From Engraulis encrasicolus (Eukaryota > Chordata > Actinopteri > Clupeiformes > Engraulidae), in assembly GCF_034702125.1 (NCBI RefSeq), contig NC_085862.1, forward strand, positions 15,568,896-15,632,895: DNA of 64,000 nucleotides, in the 5' to 3' direction. Below, piece after piece: positions 25,489 through 39,200 of this stretch. The notes beneath the pieces are model-generated. The model made no database searches, was not told where the DNA came from, and saw nothing but the letters and a program-made list of their open reading frames with translations. Each line of letters opens with the position of its first letter. Within the stretch, counting starts at the first letter, position 1. Made by a program: the position numbers and the translations under genes.

Positions 25489-25564
25489 AAGGGGGCATCG
25501 GCCCTCGAGGGGCGTCGGCCCACCGGGAAAAGGCCCGGTATGCCAGATGGCCAGTCCAGCCCTG
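24035..25564. mobile_element. Possible TIR element with GGCTGGACTGGC-type ends
   Basis: The left end CAGGCCTGGACTGG and the right end, reverse complement CAGGGCTGGACTGG, match imperfectly. The 6-mer GCTATG adjoins both ends. The interior holds a foldback (24542-24670), non-coding sequence and a GGGCC-rich right part with A/T homopolymers (25452-25489). The right part may itself be a nested element. Confidence 0.4.
24542..24670. repeat. Foldback repeat with about 41-bp arms
   Basis: CAGGTGTAAAGAAATCCTG onward (24542-24582) is the near-perfect complement of 24630-24670, with a mismatch near CC/GT and one at the edge. The loop contains CTGAAGAAGGTCGGATGACC. Confidence 0.85.
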
Positions 25565-25690
25565 GCTATGGTGATGTGCATACCAAAACCCATATCTTGA
25601 GAATAGATTAACGTGCGATATTTTCTTTATCGCGCGACAAGAGTCTCACATTATCGCAGCACGTTAACGCCGATAACGGCCCACCACTAG

Positions 25691-26345
25691 TTGTAATACA
25701 CATTTCTTTCTTTTTTTCCCATTTACATCAAAACAGTTGGCATTTGGTACCTTCTAAATTACATTTCGATGTTCAAAACTTGGTCATAAGCTGTAACTGG
25801 AATGCTGCGTTTAACATTGAAGTCAATGGCAGGGCATTGCATGGGAGTTATGGAAGCCTAGATATCCTTGATGCTTTGCTCTCAGCTGTTTTTGTTTGTT
25901 TGGTCTGGTGACCCACACTTCACTCTTCAATATACCCGTAGATTTCCATGCCACGTGTAGGTGCTTTGGAGGTGATGACATTCTAACTCACCAGACATAG
26001 CATCCCATTCATTTTCAATGGGGTTTTATGTCTGGTGCGTTAGAATGTCATCACCTCAAAAGCACCTAAACGTGGCATGGAAATCTACGGGTATATTGAA
26101 GAGTGAAGTGTGGGTCACCAGACCAAACAAACAAAAACAGCTGAGAGCAAAGCATCAAGGATATCTGGGCTTCCATAACTCCCATGCAATGCCCTACCAT
26201 TGACTTCAATGTTAATCGCAGCATTCCAGTTACTAAGACAAAGAGCTTATCACCAAGTATTGAACATTGAAATGTAATTTAGAAGGTACCAAATTCCAAC
26301 TGTTTTGAGGTAAATGGGAAACAAAGAAAGACATTTGGATTACAA
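25691..26345. repeat. Long foldback repeat, arms of about 310 bp
   Basis: The left arm 25691-25998 and right arm 26028-26345 are reverse complements with only scattered mismatches, around a 29-base loop. The inner ends are CCAGACAT and ATGTCTGG. No coding frame. It is a foldback/MITE-type element able to form a very long hairpin. Confidence 0.92.
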
Positions 26346-26678
26346 CACTACAAAACTATTTTGCGTAATAATGTGGAACAGAGCATTTAAAGTATTTTAT
26401 TATTTAAAAAATACCGTTATCATTGGAAGGTTCATTCAAAAACTTTTAAATTGTACTCTAATGGCTGATGACTTGAAAATTATGACGAGTCATTTGTATT
26501 GATTATTTGGGGAAACAGCGAAAAATGTCATTTGCATAATAAAGTGGAATGCGGTGTATACAAATATGGCACAGTATTTTGATGGGCTGACAACAATCAG
26601 TTTGTGAAGGCACATCACAAATGCAGTTGGCATCCCTTTGATCGCTTCACTCACCCACTCACACAGTACCTTTAAAAC

Positions 26679-27172
26679 AGGGGTCCCCAAACTAAGGCCC
26701 GGGGGCCGGATGCGGCTCGTCATGCCCCTTCGACCGGCCCTCCAGCTCTCTGCACCTCACCATTTGAACTGGCCCAAAGAATCAATCCTCACAGAATAAT
26801 AATGATAAAATACATTTTTGTAATATTTTATTTTGTTCATCAACAGGCCTTCCTACAGTTTAATTTTCACTAACCTACTGTGAATCACCAGAAGTTTCTT
26901 GTCTTGATAGTTTCTCATCTCACGGTAATATAAACAGGCCTACCATTTCTATTGTATCACTCATAAACTGTCAATCACCATATTTTTCTAACCTTCCCTA
27001 GCTATTTTTACATGATTATCAGAAATTAAAATACCTGTGGTATGTTAAATTGAAAACATCTGAAGTACTCACTTCTTTTGCAAATCACTTGTAATGATGA
27101 ACTATTTTGTGCTAGAAATTATGGCTATAACAGGCAGTGGCCTAGTATACAGCCCACATGATTGATCCCGGC
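26679..27172. mobile_element. hAT-like insertion specific to copy B
   Basis: Starts CAGGGGTCCCCAAACTAAGG and ends with CCGGCCCCTG, typical ends of a common hAT-derived family. Copy A at 6950 continues from CTTTAAAACA without it. The exact right border and target duplication are unclear. Confidence 0.6.
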
Positions 27173-27968
27173 CCCTGATCACAGTCAGGAACAGTCTTTG
27201 TTTGAAACAGGGCAACAGTGTGTTCATTTTAGTGACTGATCTTGTGTTATGCTTTTTGTGTCCTTCATCACAGCCTACATACAGCCTATATTTTATTATT
27301 ATCATTCATTCTAATCATTGTCCTTTTCTAAGTCTAAAGTTGTGTTTTTTCGTGCACTCTGTCCTACTCGTCGACAAAGCAACAGCATTGTGGTTTTATC
27401 ATGTCTATCAACACCACTTTGCAAAACCATTTAGCCTGCACAGAAGCGTTTTGTTTTTCGCAGAATTGAAGCGGTGCTCAAACTTAAGCCTGGAAAATCT
27501 TGTTAAAAAAACATATATAATTTGTATGTCTGAATGTCTGCTATACATGACTTGTAGTCTGAAGTGTTGGTCGTAAGGAGAAATGTTCTTGTCTGCGAGC
27601 ACGTAGGCCTACAATTTGTCCTCTAAAATAAACTCAGTAATTTTCCACCTGCGCTTCATCCTTAACGCTCTTCTGATATTATGTATGTCTGTTTGTACAT
27701 TCTTTCACATTGTCAGCACAAAGTTGGCCTGTTCTGTTTTCTTTCTTATACAAAAAGTGTTTGTCCTTTTTTATTTATGCGTTATATACAACATATAACT
27801 CTTTGTAAGCCATTCATCACCCAAAAATCACCACACAACAAAAAGCTCTTAGTTTGAATGAACAATTGAAACGAAAGTGCATTTCAACCCATTCTTCAGA
27901 ATGTTATACAGTCGTATACAGTAGGCTAGAATGAAGTGTGGCGGTGTGTGTAAGTGTTCAGAGATCAT

Positions 27969-28235
27969 ATATAAGGGAGATGAAGCAGGCGGGTTCTTTT
28001 CCGGTATCCACTTTACGTCGGGTGAACACCCCTTTAGGAGACCTTCGATTAGGAGACCTTTGGAGTCTTGAGGTTGAGAATAAATGGAGTCCCCTTAGCG
28101 CTGTAGATGGCGGTAGCGCACGTCTTGTGCAAACACCACGAAAAGAGCCCCCTTAGGAGACCGAATTTTGAGCACTCACGTTTGCATTGAGTGGGCGTGT
28201 TTCGATTCCTCTTTATTAAATATCCAACTTCTTTG
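27969..28235. mobile_element. Dispersed retroposon-like repeat, copy 2 (21-bp target duplication)
   Basis: The same family as 7741-8213 but uninterrupted. A 21-base direct repeat beginning gtgtaagtgttcagagatca flanks it at 27948-27968 and 28236-28256. Such a long target duplication suggests target-primed retroposition rather than cut-and-paste transposition. No poly-A tail is visible. Confidence 0.8.
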
Positions 28236-28414
28236 GTGTAAGTGTTCAGAGATCATTCCTTGTTGAGATGCACCTTTAATGCCCTCTAGAGGCCAAAAGG
28301 CCAAACAACGGGCAGCTGAATAGCTGAGTTGAGCTGTGATGACCTAAGAAAGCTGAGCTGTCTGTGATATTGGTCTTTGCTCTGTTGAGGACATGGGAGG
28401 AATAGATGTCTGTC

Positions 28415-29295
<881 letters not shown>

Positions 29296-29297
29296 AT

Positions 29298-29775
29298 GAG
29301 TTTCAGAGCCAGGTTGCCCTCTTTTGGAGTTGCACACCTGTTCTCTCCTCTCCACTCCTCTCTTTTGCAGCTAGACCCTTCTCCTGTCCTATGCTCTACC
29401 CTCTCCCCTTCTACAGCTGGATGCCTCTCTTTCAGAGCAGCTTAGGGTAGAGACTTTTCTTGCCCACTTCTCTCCTATCTTTTACAGCTATCTTTTAGAG
29501 TTTACAGTTTGACTTAGACGCTTGTCCTTTTTCAACCTACCTCTGTTCTCCTGTCTTTTGCAGTTAGACACCTTTCCTCTCCTTTTAGAGTAGCTTAGGG
29601 TTTGACACCTGCCTTTCCCATTTGTAGTTGGACACCTCTCCTCGCACTTCTCTTAAAGTAGCTTGGATTTTAATTGACACCTCCCCACTTCTCTCCTCGA
29701 CTTTTAAAGTTGCAGTTTGAGTTAGACAACTCTCCTCCCTCCTCTCTCGCCTCTTCTCTCTCTGTTTGGAACTAA
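29298..29775 (+). repeat. Pyrimidine-rich acceptor-like tandem repeats upstream of exon 1, copy B
   Basis: Counterpart of 9360-9835 with the same iterated C/T-run plus TTTTGCAG or TTTTAGAG cores. One part is shorter (loss of about 12 bp near 29488). Confidence 0.7.
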
Positions 29776-29895
29776 CCACGTCAGGATCACAGGATCCCCT
29801 ATTTCCCTCTCTGTGCTGACTGGCTCTCCCCACCTGCCACTCTACGTGCTCATTGGCTGTCCTCCGTCTGCCTCTGCGTGTGATTGGCTGCAGCC

Positions 29896-30240
29896 ATGTC
29901 GAACCTGAACGTGACGCTGGCCTACTTCCTCTCTGTGATGGGCCTGAGTGCTGTGGTTGGTGCGTGGCTGCGGCGTAAGGGCGGGCGGTGGGCGTACCTA
30001 GCGCAGCTCCCCGCCTCATTGGCCCTGGCCTCCTGCCGTCTCGAGTGCCGATTGGTGGAGGAGCTGGGCGGCTGGGCTGGGGGGCTGGGCCCCGAAGTCA
30101 TCCTCTCCGTCCTCTTCATCACGCTATTGGCCCACGGCCTCTGCTTCCCCGTCGCCGATGGCAACCCCAGCTCCTCCCTGCAGGAGATGCTCCTCGTGCG
30201 CTCCTCCACCTCCTCCACACTGCTCAGCATCCCGCTGCAG
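29896..30240 (+). CDS. aqp12: Aquaporin-12-like, exon 1 (copy B)
   Basis: 115 codons from ATG to CTGCAG then GTAACT, the same structure as copy A. It differs from copy A at about nine of 345 bases. Three changes alter the protein: Val in FPVADG, Met in LQEM and Val in LLVRSS. The first pore box is again NPS. The reading frame of the five exons is intact (852 nt, 283 residues), so both copies could be functional. Confidence 0.9.
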
Positions 30241-30820
30241 GTAACTATGGCAACCATAGGATATGTTATAGTAACTATGGGATGTTTTATATATGTAGCC
30301 TACATATAGACATGCTACTATGGCAAGCCATATGATGTGCTATGGTAATGGGATGTTTTATATATGTAGCCTACATATAGACATGCTACTATGGCAAGCC
30401 ATATGATGCGCTATGGTAATGGGATGTTTTAGGCATATATATATGTATATAGACATGTCACTCACCTTCCCTCTGCACGCAACTATTTCAACCATGGGAT
30501 GTGTTATAGTAACTATGGGATGTTTATGTGGCCTACATATGAAGAGTTTCGTTGCGAAACGACGTATCCACCATTTTTGACATTTGCATTTTATTATTGG
30601 AAATGACTGTTCAAAAGGCATGTCATCTATGTGTGAATTCTTGCCATTCAAATATTTTGAGAACATATGCTACTTTATACATGCCATTTAGCCTCCTGCT
30701 GTGGGTAACCATGGCAGCCATATGATGTGATATGAGAACTATGGGATGTATTATACTAGCTACTGTATGTCTAATCTGTCCCACTCAGTTTCCAGCTAGG
30801 TAACTATGATGATGACCAGA
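30241..30820 (+). repeat. Donor-like tandem repeats in intron 1 (copy B)
   Basis: Repeats around GGTAACTATGGGATG as in copy A. A 71-bp unit beginning GGATGTTTTATATATGTAGC is present twice (30280 and 30351, with a third partial start at 30422), whereas copy A has it once. A relative of the 18671 MITE starts at about 30539. Confidence 0.8.
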
Positions 30821-31245
30821 GGCGATTCTAGGGTCAGGTGGGGCCCCAAGCGAAAATGCAAAAGAATGGCGGCCCTGGGGCCAGACAGCAAGGTTGGCCA
30901 GCAAGGCCCTTGGACAGCAAGGTTCTGGCCCCCCACAAGCCCCTTGAAATACAGAATAGGTTTTTTTTTTTAAATTAAGACATAAAAGTATGGGTTCCGT
31001 TATCATGCTGAAACAGGACACGGGACGTTAACATGCAGACAATTACATCTAAGAAATGCAAAACCCATATTTTTTTCTCCCATATTTTTTTCATTGACAG
31101 TCGGCAACCATAATACATGTGTATAGTTCAGCCCCTTTACTGGGAGGAATTTAAAAAACAGGCCCTCAGTGACATTTAATTGAATACCCCTGATCTAGGG
31201 GCTTTGGGGGCCCCAAGCGGCTGCTCCTCTGATGATGACCAATGT
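30821..31245. mobile_element. Nested repeat insertion in intron 1 of copy B
   Basis: GGGGCCCCAAGCG near 30841 and its partial complement (GGGGGCCCCAAGCGG) near 31205 bracket the block. An inner piece ends ...TTGAATACCCCTG, a hAT-like end. Absent from the corresponding place in copy A, which instead has the CAGTGGTTCTTAACC element at 10950. Confidence 0.5.
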
Positions 31246-31300
31246 AGAGTAGAGTGGAGTAACTTTATTGATCCCGGGGGAAATTATGGTGTCTAGTAGC
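31246..31300 (-). mobile_element. LINE 3' tail remnant
   Basis: GAGTAACTTTATTGATCCCG followed by GGGGGAAATTA is the complement of a tail motif common to fish non-LTR retrotransposons. A similar tail in the plus orientation, TTTCCCCATGGGATCAATAAA, is at about 32433-32453. Confidence 0.45.
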
Positions 31301-31664
31301 CTACATAAATACACACAATGCCAACATGGACATTTCAAAAAACGTATAACACAGGTAATAGTCAGGGAGGGACAATAAATAAAGGACAATTGTGCAAAAA
31401 CATATTCTGTGAACCAAGAATGAGTGTTGACAATACATCTATGATTATGGTAGTGATTGTGATGTAGAGTTGTACTGTGATGTAGAGTTGATGTAGAGTA
31501 GATTGAACTAAGGCATGAATAGTATTCAACAAAGAACATAAATCCTGGTAAGGTGAATGAGGACAAAAGGGGAAGTGATCATGAAGCAGTGCACTGAGGA
31601 TGATAGGGGTGAGGATTTTCTCAATCATCACAACATCACAGTCCACACACACACACGCACACGC

Positions 31665-31701
<37 letters not shown>

Positions 31702-31965
31702 CTTTGTGATATGCAGAAAAAATATGTCTAGTGCTCATGAGAGTTCCATAGTGCAATGATTATCCTAGATAGTGCATTGCAACAGTCCCTTGTAGTGCAA
31801 ATACGTGACATACCGTATGAATGAGTGACGTTATCCAAGTCTACAATGAAGCACCATGTTGAATGTAAAGCCACTTTGAGTTCAGGTAATGCTGCCGGAG
31901 CTGTTTACATACATACAGTATGTTTAACTATAGACCTATCTATCCTGGATTTCAATGGCTGGCAG

Positions 31966-32028
31966 CTAGGTGGTGCTCATCGAGTGCTGATGTCTAAAGT
32001 CTACTAGGCGCTGCAGTTGTTTAATATG
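31966..32028 (+). pseudogene. Relic copy of aqp12 exon 2 in intron 1 (copy B)
   Basis: Same relic as at 11886, with the same lost Leu codon and TGG-to-TAG change. The partial exon duplication therefore predates the large duplication or is shared by both haplotypes. Confidence 0.8.
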
Positions 32029-32190
32029 TTTAAAGGTGCACTGTGTAGTCTTTTTAGTAGTTTATTTCCAGAATCACAAATGTTACCCTTTTCACAAATA
32101 CCTACCCCAACCATCAAATTCTGAGTATTCATTATGAGTTCTATGTGCCACTCAGCTAAGACACAGGTGACAATGTGGACACTATAATTT

Positions 32191-32305
<115 letters not shown>

Positions 32306-32312
32306 TTGGCTA

Positions 32313-32623
32313 AATGTACTGTATGTAACAGTGATCTATACATGGTTATTTTTTGTGGAAGTATGTGTGTAATGTCTCATGGGCAATGCCTTTTTGTATT
32401 TATGTATGTGTGTATGCTACTGTACACCTTCATTTCCCCATGGGATCAATAAATTATACTCTACTACTCTACTATGACTGGAAACATTCCAAAAGGTGTA
32501 TCTTATACATTTCCGCCAGTTTGAATTTCCAGAAATATAATTTTTTAACTGCAAAACTTGCTGTACTTACGTCACACAAGTTAATATTAGTTTATTAATT
32601 AGTAAATATTTATGGAAACATCA
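32313..32623. other. Intron-1 stretch present only in copy B
   Basis: About 310 bp takes the place of the transposon-filled 12.25-14.30 kb of copy A. It includes a LINE-tail-like GGGATCAATAAATTATACTC. No coding content. Confidence 0.5.
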
Positions 32624-32777
32624 AATGTGGTAATAGGCAGCACAGCTTCAGTCAGCAGCATAGTTACCTACTCTCGCCACCATCCTGCACAGTGCACCTT
32701 TAATACGGACCCTATGTACCGTATATTCTCCACCTAATCTGTGTAAAATGTATATTATGTATTTGTCCTCCTGGCAG

Positions 32778-32906
32778 CTAGGTGGCGCTTATCTGGGCCT
32801 GATGCTGTCTAAGGCCTACTGGGCCCTGGAGCTGAGTGACATGCACATGCTCCGTAGCCTGATGGGAGACGAGTGCTCCTCCTCACTGAAATCCTCACTT
32901 CTACTG
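32778..32906 (+). CDS. aqp12: Aquaporin-12-like, exon 2 (copy B)
   Basis: 43 codons, phase 0/0, acceptor CTGGCAG and donor CTG then GTACAC. The protein is identical to copy A exon 2. The following intron begins with an uninterrupted (CA)n run of about 80 bp (32909-32988). Confidence 0.9.
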
Positions 32907-32990
<84 letters not shown>

Positions 32991-33113
32991 CATTGTATTT
33001 TGTTTTATACTGTATTATACGGTTACTGTATTATATGGATGTATATTGTATACGTATAACTGTGTGTGTGCGTGTGTGTGTGTGTGTGCGTGCATGTGTG
33101 TGTGTGTTTCCAG

Positions 33114-33237
33114 GGTTTCGCGTGTGAGATGGGCACATCCCTCACGCTGCATCTGCTCGTGCTGTACACACTCAAGAGACACACTCTCATCAGAGTCCCC
33201 CTCGTCGCATTCACACACACCCTGCTCACACACGCAG
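33114..33237 (+). CDS. aqp12: Aquaporin-12-like, exon 3 (copy B)
   Basis: 124 nt, phase 0 in and phase 1 out. Protein identical to copy A, with three silent differences. The donor GCAG then GTAAGA is single here and is followed at once by a (CA)n run of about 120 bp (33241-33364). Confidence 0.9.
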
Positions 33238-33241
33238 GTAA

Positions 33242-33366
<125 letters not shown>

Positions 33367-34448
33367 GTGGGGTAATACACAAGCAGCTCTTTTAGGCTGT
33401 ATTGAAACAAGGAAAGCCTCCTAGGTCCCTTTCTTTAGTCCAGGCCAAAGTGTTCTGACATGATACAGTATGCTGCAACTTTGGCTGCCGTATCAGTAAT
33501 CTGTGTCAGGTCGTTCAATCATTAGACAAAGTGGGGAAAAAAGAGGCAGAATGGTCAAAATGAAAGTGGGCTGGCCCAAAGCAGACCGTTTCCCGGCCGA
33601 CCGGTATAGTAGCATAGAGTTGCCGCATGTGACTGAAAACCCACATACAGTAGCCTACATACAAAGCACGCACACCGATTTCCTCATAGCATTTAACCTC
33701 TTTGTGCAGATAGGTACGCAGGCAGGCCCATTCACGCTTCGCTGATAACGCTCCACTACATTATCAGAACGAGAGCCAAATTAAGACTTGGTCATTACAA
33801 TTTTGGTGACAGTAAGGCTTTAACACAGGCGATGGACAAAGGAGTTGATGTATATACCATAAAACACAATATGCTGAATGTTCTGAATGTGTAAAGCGGG
33901 GACTGGCCACTGTTAATGTTTAACTATGGAATCTGTGAAAGGGCCTTCTGTTCCTGTGTAAACCCTCTGAGTTTGGGCAACATGCACGCACGCACGCACG
34001 CACACACACACAAACACACACACACTCACACACACACACACACTAACAGGGCCACTGACCGCTTTGGTCGGGCCCAGGACAAAGCCAGTTGAAAGGGCCC
34101 ACCACCTAATTCATACAATGTAGTGAGGGCCCAATTTGCTCTGTCCCCGGGCCCGGGACAACTGGCCCCTTTGTTCCCCGTCGGCTCTTTTGCAAACACA
34201 CACATGAGCACACACACGCGCACGCGCACACACACACACACACACACACAGGGCTGCACTGGGACCAATAAGGCCACTGTTTTATACACCATACACTACT
34301 GCTGGATCTCAAATGGGGCATTGTGCACTTTGAGCACTATGTTTCAGTGTGCAACTAATACGCCATACACACTGAAACATGAACACTGAAGTACACCATT
34401 TGTGATTCATCAGAAGTCCTATGTGCTAGTGCTACGTGCTGTGTCTAT

Positions 34449-34646
34449 CAGTGTTGCCAGATTGGGCTGTTTCCCGCCCAATTGGGCTGCTTAGGATGGC
34501 CGTGTGCGAGTAAAAATGGCATTCAGCAGGAAAACCCGCCCAGTTTTTGCTATAGAAATCAATAGAATTGGGCGGGATTGTGTGCTTCTACGCGGGTTTT
34601 GAGCATTTTTTGGGCTGGAAATTATCGGCTTCATCTGGCAACCCTG
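34449..34646. mobile_element. hAT-type MITE, 198 bp (copy B)
   Basis: Counterpart of 18265-18462. Here the left end reads CAGTGTTGCCAGAT, a better complement of the right end. Target duplication at 34441-34448 and 34647-34654. Confidence 0.9.
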
Positions 34647-34788
34647 GTGTGTATCTCAGTGTGCTGTGATAAACTCTCTATATGCTGGGGTGGATGTGTC
34701 TCTATGTTAAGCTTTATCTACGTATATGGTGTTTCTGCGTTACGTAAGCTGTATCTATGCTGGTGTGGTATGTTTCTATGCTTGTATG

Positions 34789-35270
34789 TCTACTATTTCA
34801 GCATGCAGCTACTTGTCTGGCTTGGCTAGCCCCTTACATCTTAAATCATATCTATGAAGGGTTTATTTGCAAAACGGTGTATCTCGATTTTTTTTACTTT
34901 TGCATTTTATTATTGGAAATGACTGTTCAGACGTCATATCACCTATGTGTGAATTCTTACCATTCAAATATTTTGAGAACACAGTTTTTTTAGCGATATA
35001 AAATGCATTTTGCAATGCCTTTCAATGGAATGCCCAATACAAAAATGTAAATTTCCCAACATTCTACAAAATGGAGATACACCGTTTTGCAAATAAACCC
35101 TTCATATGTAGTCCTTATATTTCAGATGGCAGCTACTCACCAGGCTTGGCTGGCCCCTTACTTCTGTGTTAGTGAACCATATTATGTAGGCCTACTATTT
35201 CAGCTAGCATACTTGTCTGAGTTGGCTAACCCCTTACTCATGTTAAGCCATACTATCTGTTCTATTTTAG
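34789..35270 (+). repeat. Three degenerate exon-4 acceptor copies (copy B)
   Basis: Acceptor-like AG ends at 34801, 35125 and 35203, ahead of the real one at 35270. Sequence and spacing match copy A. Confidence 0.85.
34855..35104. mobile_element. MITE with 31-bp TIRs and TA target (copy B)
   Basis: Counterpart of 18671-18920, same length and ends. Confidence 0.92.
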
Positions 35271-35387
35271 CAAGCAGCTACTCATCTGGGTTGGCTAACC
35301 CATCTCTGGCATATGCTGTCACCTTCTACTGCCCCGGCTTCTCTTTCCTGCAGTACGCCCTCGTCTACTGGACAGCGCCCCTCTCTG
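35271..35387 (+). CDS. aqp12: Aquaporin-12-like, exon 4 (copy B)
   Basis: Identical to copy A exon 4, including the NPS second pore box. Acceptor TATTTTAG, donor CTCTG then GTGAGT. Confidence 0.9.
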
Positions 35388-35491
35388 GTGAGTTTGAGAA
35401 GTTATAGGATTCAGAGAAACACTGCATAAGCTTATGGGACTTAAACAGCATTGGGGTTTGTTTGTTTTTTGTTTACATGTTTGCTTGTGTG

Positions 35492-35668
35492 CAGGGCTCT
35501 AAATTAACTTTTTTTTATTCCCAGCCAAAATAGTTAGTAGATGTTAATCTTACTAGTCAAACACACTCACTAATGGGTCAATGTGGTGAGTAAGTTAGTG
35601 TTTTCTACCAGCCAAACTGAATTTTCACCAGCATTTGGCCAGTTGGCTGGTATTATTTTTGAGCCCTG
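35492..35668. mobile_element. hAT-type MITE, 177 bp (copy B)
   Basis: Counterpart of 19308-19484 in intron 4, followed by a GT/GA microsatellite (35672-35763). Confidence 0.85.
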
Positions 35669-35671
35669 CTC

Positions 35672-35765
<94 letters not shown>

Positions 35766-35874
35766 ACAACAAATTATAAATGGTTTGGGAGCACAAATAT
35801 TATCCATGATGTCTGACGAATATTCATGTCGGAGAAGTATATAAATTCAAACACCTGTGTTGTCATGGTTACAG

Positions 35875-36010
35875 GCATGGCACTAGCTGTGTTCCTGTAC
35901 ATGGGACACATCCCCAAGTTGTTCAGCCGGAACCTGCTGTACTCCCAGAAGGGACGCTTCCGCATCCCCAAGAAGAAGGAGTCTGGAGAGGCCAGAGAGA
36001 AGAGCAGCTG

Positions 36011-36011
<1 letters not shown>
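35875..36011 (+). CDS. aqp12: Aquaporin-12-like, exon 5 and stop (copy B)
   Basis: Identical to copy A exon 5; TGA at 36009-36011. A (CA)n run begins just after the stop (36012-36088). Confidence 0.9.
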
Positions 36012-36090
<79 letters not shown>

Positions 36091-36226
36091 AACCCATGCA
36101 CATACACACATGCAGATACACACATGATTGCTACGTACCTATACACATACAACACAAGGCATTTGTTTGCTACTCATGATTTAATCTTTTTTATATCTTT
36201 TTCACTTGTATGAGAAGATCTGAAAC

Positions 36227-36232
36227 AATAAA
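36227..36232 (+). terminator. Polyadenylation signal of aqp12 copy B
   Basis: AATAAA about 215 bases after the stop, the counterpart of 20092. Confidence 0.6.
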
Positions 36233-39200
36233 TGACAAGACATGAAGTGAAGTGAATGAAGTTGAATTTGCATCAAATGTATTATTCATTTATTCAAATT
36301 TATTCGCAACCCCTTGTCCTACTATAGGTTAGGCTATGTCATATTGTCATTACTGTTGATTGTCAGTTATCACCCGTCTGTACAAAGAGGCTACAGGCAG
36401 CACAGCGAGAGTCATAATAGCCGGCTGCAGGGGGCAAGCAGACATTCCTCAGACAGACAGACCAGGGGTGATAGTGAAAAAAAAAATCCTGAGCCTGAAC
36501 TTTTTTCCTTGCTCTAACGACGACGACAAGATACTGCATAGAGATTTTGACACATTATTCAAACATTTAATAGCCTGTGTATGACCATTATTCAAGCCTG
36601 ATAGCAGAAGAAAACCCTGAACCTGTAACACTTTCTGAGAGAAGAATAACCTAATGGCTAATTATTATCAATGTTTTTATTTTTGCAAACTCTATCAAGC
36701 TTGAAATCAGGCATGGAGCCTGAATACTATCAGCCCTGAGACAGACAGACAGAAAAGTGGAGGGAGAGAAGGTCACAGAGTCACTGGGGAAAATAAAATG
36801 TGAGGGTGAAACCTCTTGGATGTTTAATGAAACGTACTTTGTTCCTCATACGATTGCTACTGAATGACTCTTTTATTATCCATGTCGGTGTCTCACTGTA
36901 GCACCATCCACACACGTTTGCACACAGTACAGCACACGCGCACGCACGCACGCTCGCTCGCATGCATCCTAACATGTCACTAAATGTCTTTTACATTTTA
37001 GGCCTAGCAATAATAACTACAAACTGATAAGTTAGAGAAAACAGCTTAACAGTGCACATATTTATGTGAATTGATAACAGTAGCGGAAAAAAAACATAAT
37101 AACTGTAGTTGTACATACTTAATAACATAACAGCTTAACTAAATAATAACAATAACAGCTTAACAAAAACACATGGTTGGTTGGTTCTGCTCTCACTACC
37201 ATGCCATTGAACCCAACTCGTCGGTCTAGCAGTTAGAGCCCCAGCTTGGTACGCCAGAAGGTCTGGGCTCGCATCCCGGACGCGTCATAACTGTACTTGT
37301 AATATACTTTACTTTAACAGCTTAACAAAAACACAGGCTTGGCAGATTTTAAGACATGCCAAGTCATGGAGCCAAATTCCACCCGGGAGCAACCAGTGTA
37401 AGGGAATATCCCTTTATATATTTTTTTGTTTGTTTGTATATAGTTTAACATTTTTATTTTACCTGGAAAACAGACCCATCGAGATTAGATCTTCTAAAAG
37501 GGTGTCCTGGCCAAGTGGCAGCACAGTTTGGGTGAGCAACAAGGGTGAGGGGAACATCCCCTTAGTGTTTTGCTTCCTCACACTTTGCCAAGAGATTGCG
37601 TGACACTACCACTGTTTAAGACATAGGCCTACAGTATCATTTATTTTGACACGTGAAACAATGTGGAACCAGTTTCACCCCAGGTGACCCAGTTTCATTA
37701 CTTCACAGCTTCACTACTTTAGTAGCGTGTTCCATTCTCCATACTGTGCACTGTGTACTGTGATACAGTGCACTTTCCACCCTCAACTTAATGGCTAAAT
37801 TTGAGGGTGAAGTGCAGGTCCAATTCACGTTCTGTCTGATACACTTCACGGAAATGACGGTTGTCGCGTGTCATCAGAGTTTACCAACCGCCAATACAAT
37901 TCATCACGGAAGACACTGTTCCTTATGTTGACAATTTTTGTAAGTTACCCCTTTCTCTTATACACATGGCTATTGTCTTTGGAATCAAAACTATGCTGTC
38001 ATCAGAGATTCGGCAGTTTGTCCAATCTGACACTCAACCAGAGAGGAAACTACATAACAAACATGGCGGCCGTTGAGTGCGAAAAGTGTACATAACTCCA
38101 CACTTCAAAAAACGGCCGGTTTGAGGACGTTATCCGGGTATTAACCAGGGGTTGAACAATATTTCCATCAGCAAATAGTTTTTTCAAACAAGACAAGTGA
38201 TGCAAATCAAAATTCTTTGGAAGTTGCTGTTGACAGTGTAATGTTGATTTAACTGATCTCTGTTTGCATTCAAAGTAAATAAAGGAAAATCACAAGGCAG
38301 ACAGAAGCTTCATATCCGTGACCTCTCTTCTTCTCTCTCACTCTCTCATCAGACTGACTGGTTTGGCAGCCCACACTTGCATCTCCAACAACACTCCTAA
38401 CACACTCTTTGGTTAATTCACATTACTGATACTGTTTGACAGTAAAATAAACACTTTTACTGTACAAATGTTAAAATGTACAAATTGTTGTGGTCTCTAT
38501 ATTACTTTTTCACTTAACTATTTTTATTTTCCCCTCCCTGACTATTCCTGTGTTATTTGTGTCTTGAAATGTCCATGTGGGCATTTGTTTATTTGTGTAT
38601 TTATGTAAGCTACTGGATAAGCGCACAATGCATCCCCCCACTTTTATTGGAAAGCCATTCCATGCCCCCCTCTTTTGTCCATCAAATTCTCACCAAAATC
38701 ACCTTTTGTAATATTAATAAAAAATAAAATAAAAACAATTTGCCTGTTGTGCGCAATTACAAAAATGATTGATGTTGTTGTACAACTTGTATCATCACAT
38801 TATGGTAACACTGTATCAAACCACTCTGTGAATCCCATTGCAACACTTGACGTTGCGTAGACAAAGGCTAGAGATCCATTATAGCGTTACGTTATCGCAG
38901 CTCAACGTACTGGATGGCCCAGTGTCGACGCACTGCTACTACAGCTCGCGTGGCCCGGGAGTTATATACAGGAAGTATATCAATCGACATTTCTAGCCGT
39001 TTTTATCGATATAGCAAACCAACTGCCCCTAAATTACAGTTCTAAATGCTCTTACCGAACTCGGCACGTGTTTTTTTTCTCACAGCTTGGCCTCGTGTTG
39101 TTATGCTTATGGTCGAAATCGAACATAATCATTTGAACCCAGGCATCATAAGCACATGCAACATAAATTCTTGTAGTCTATATTTTGTACATCCAAAAGT

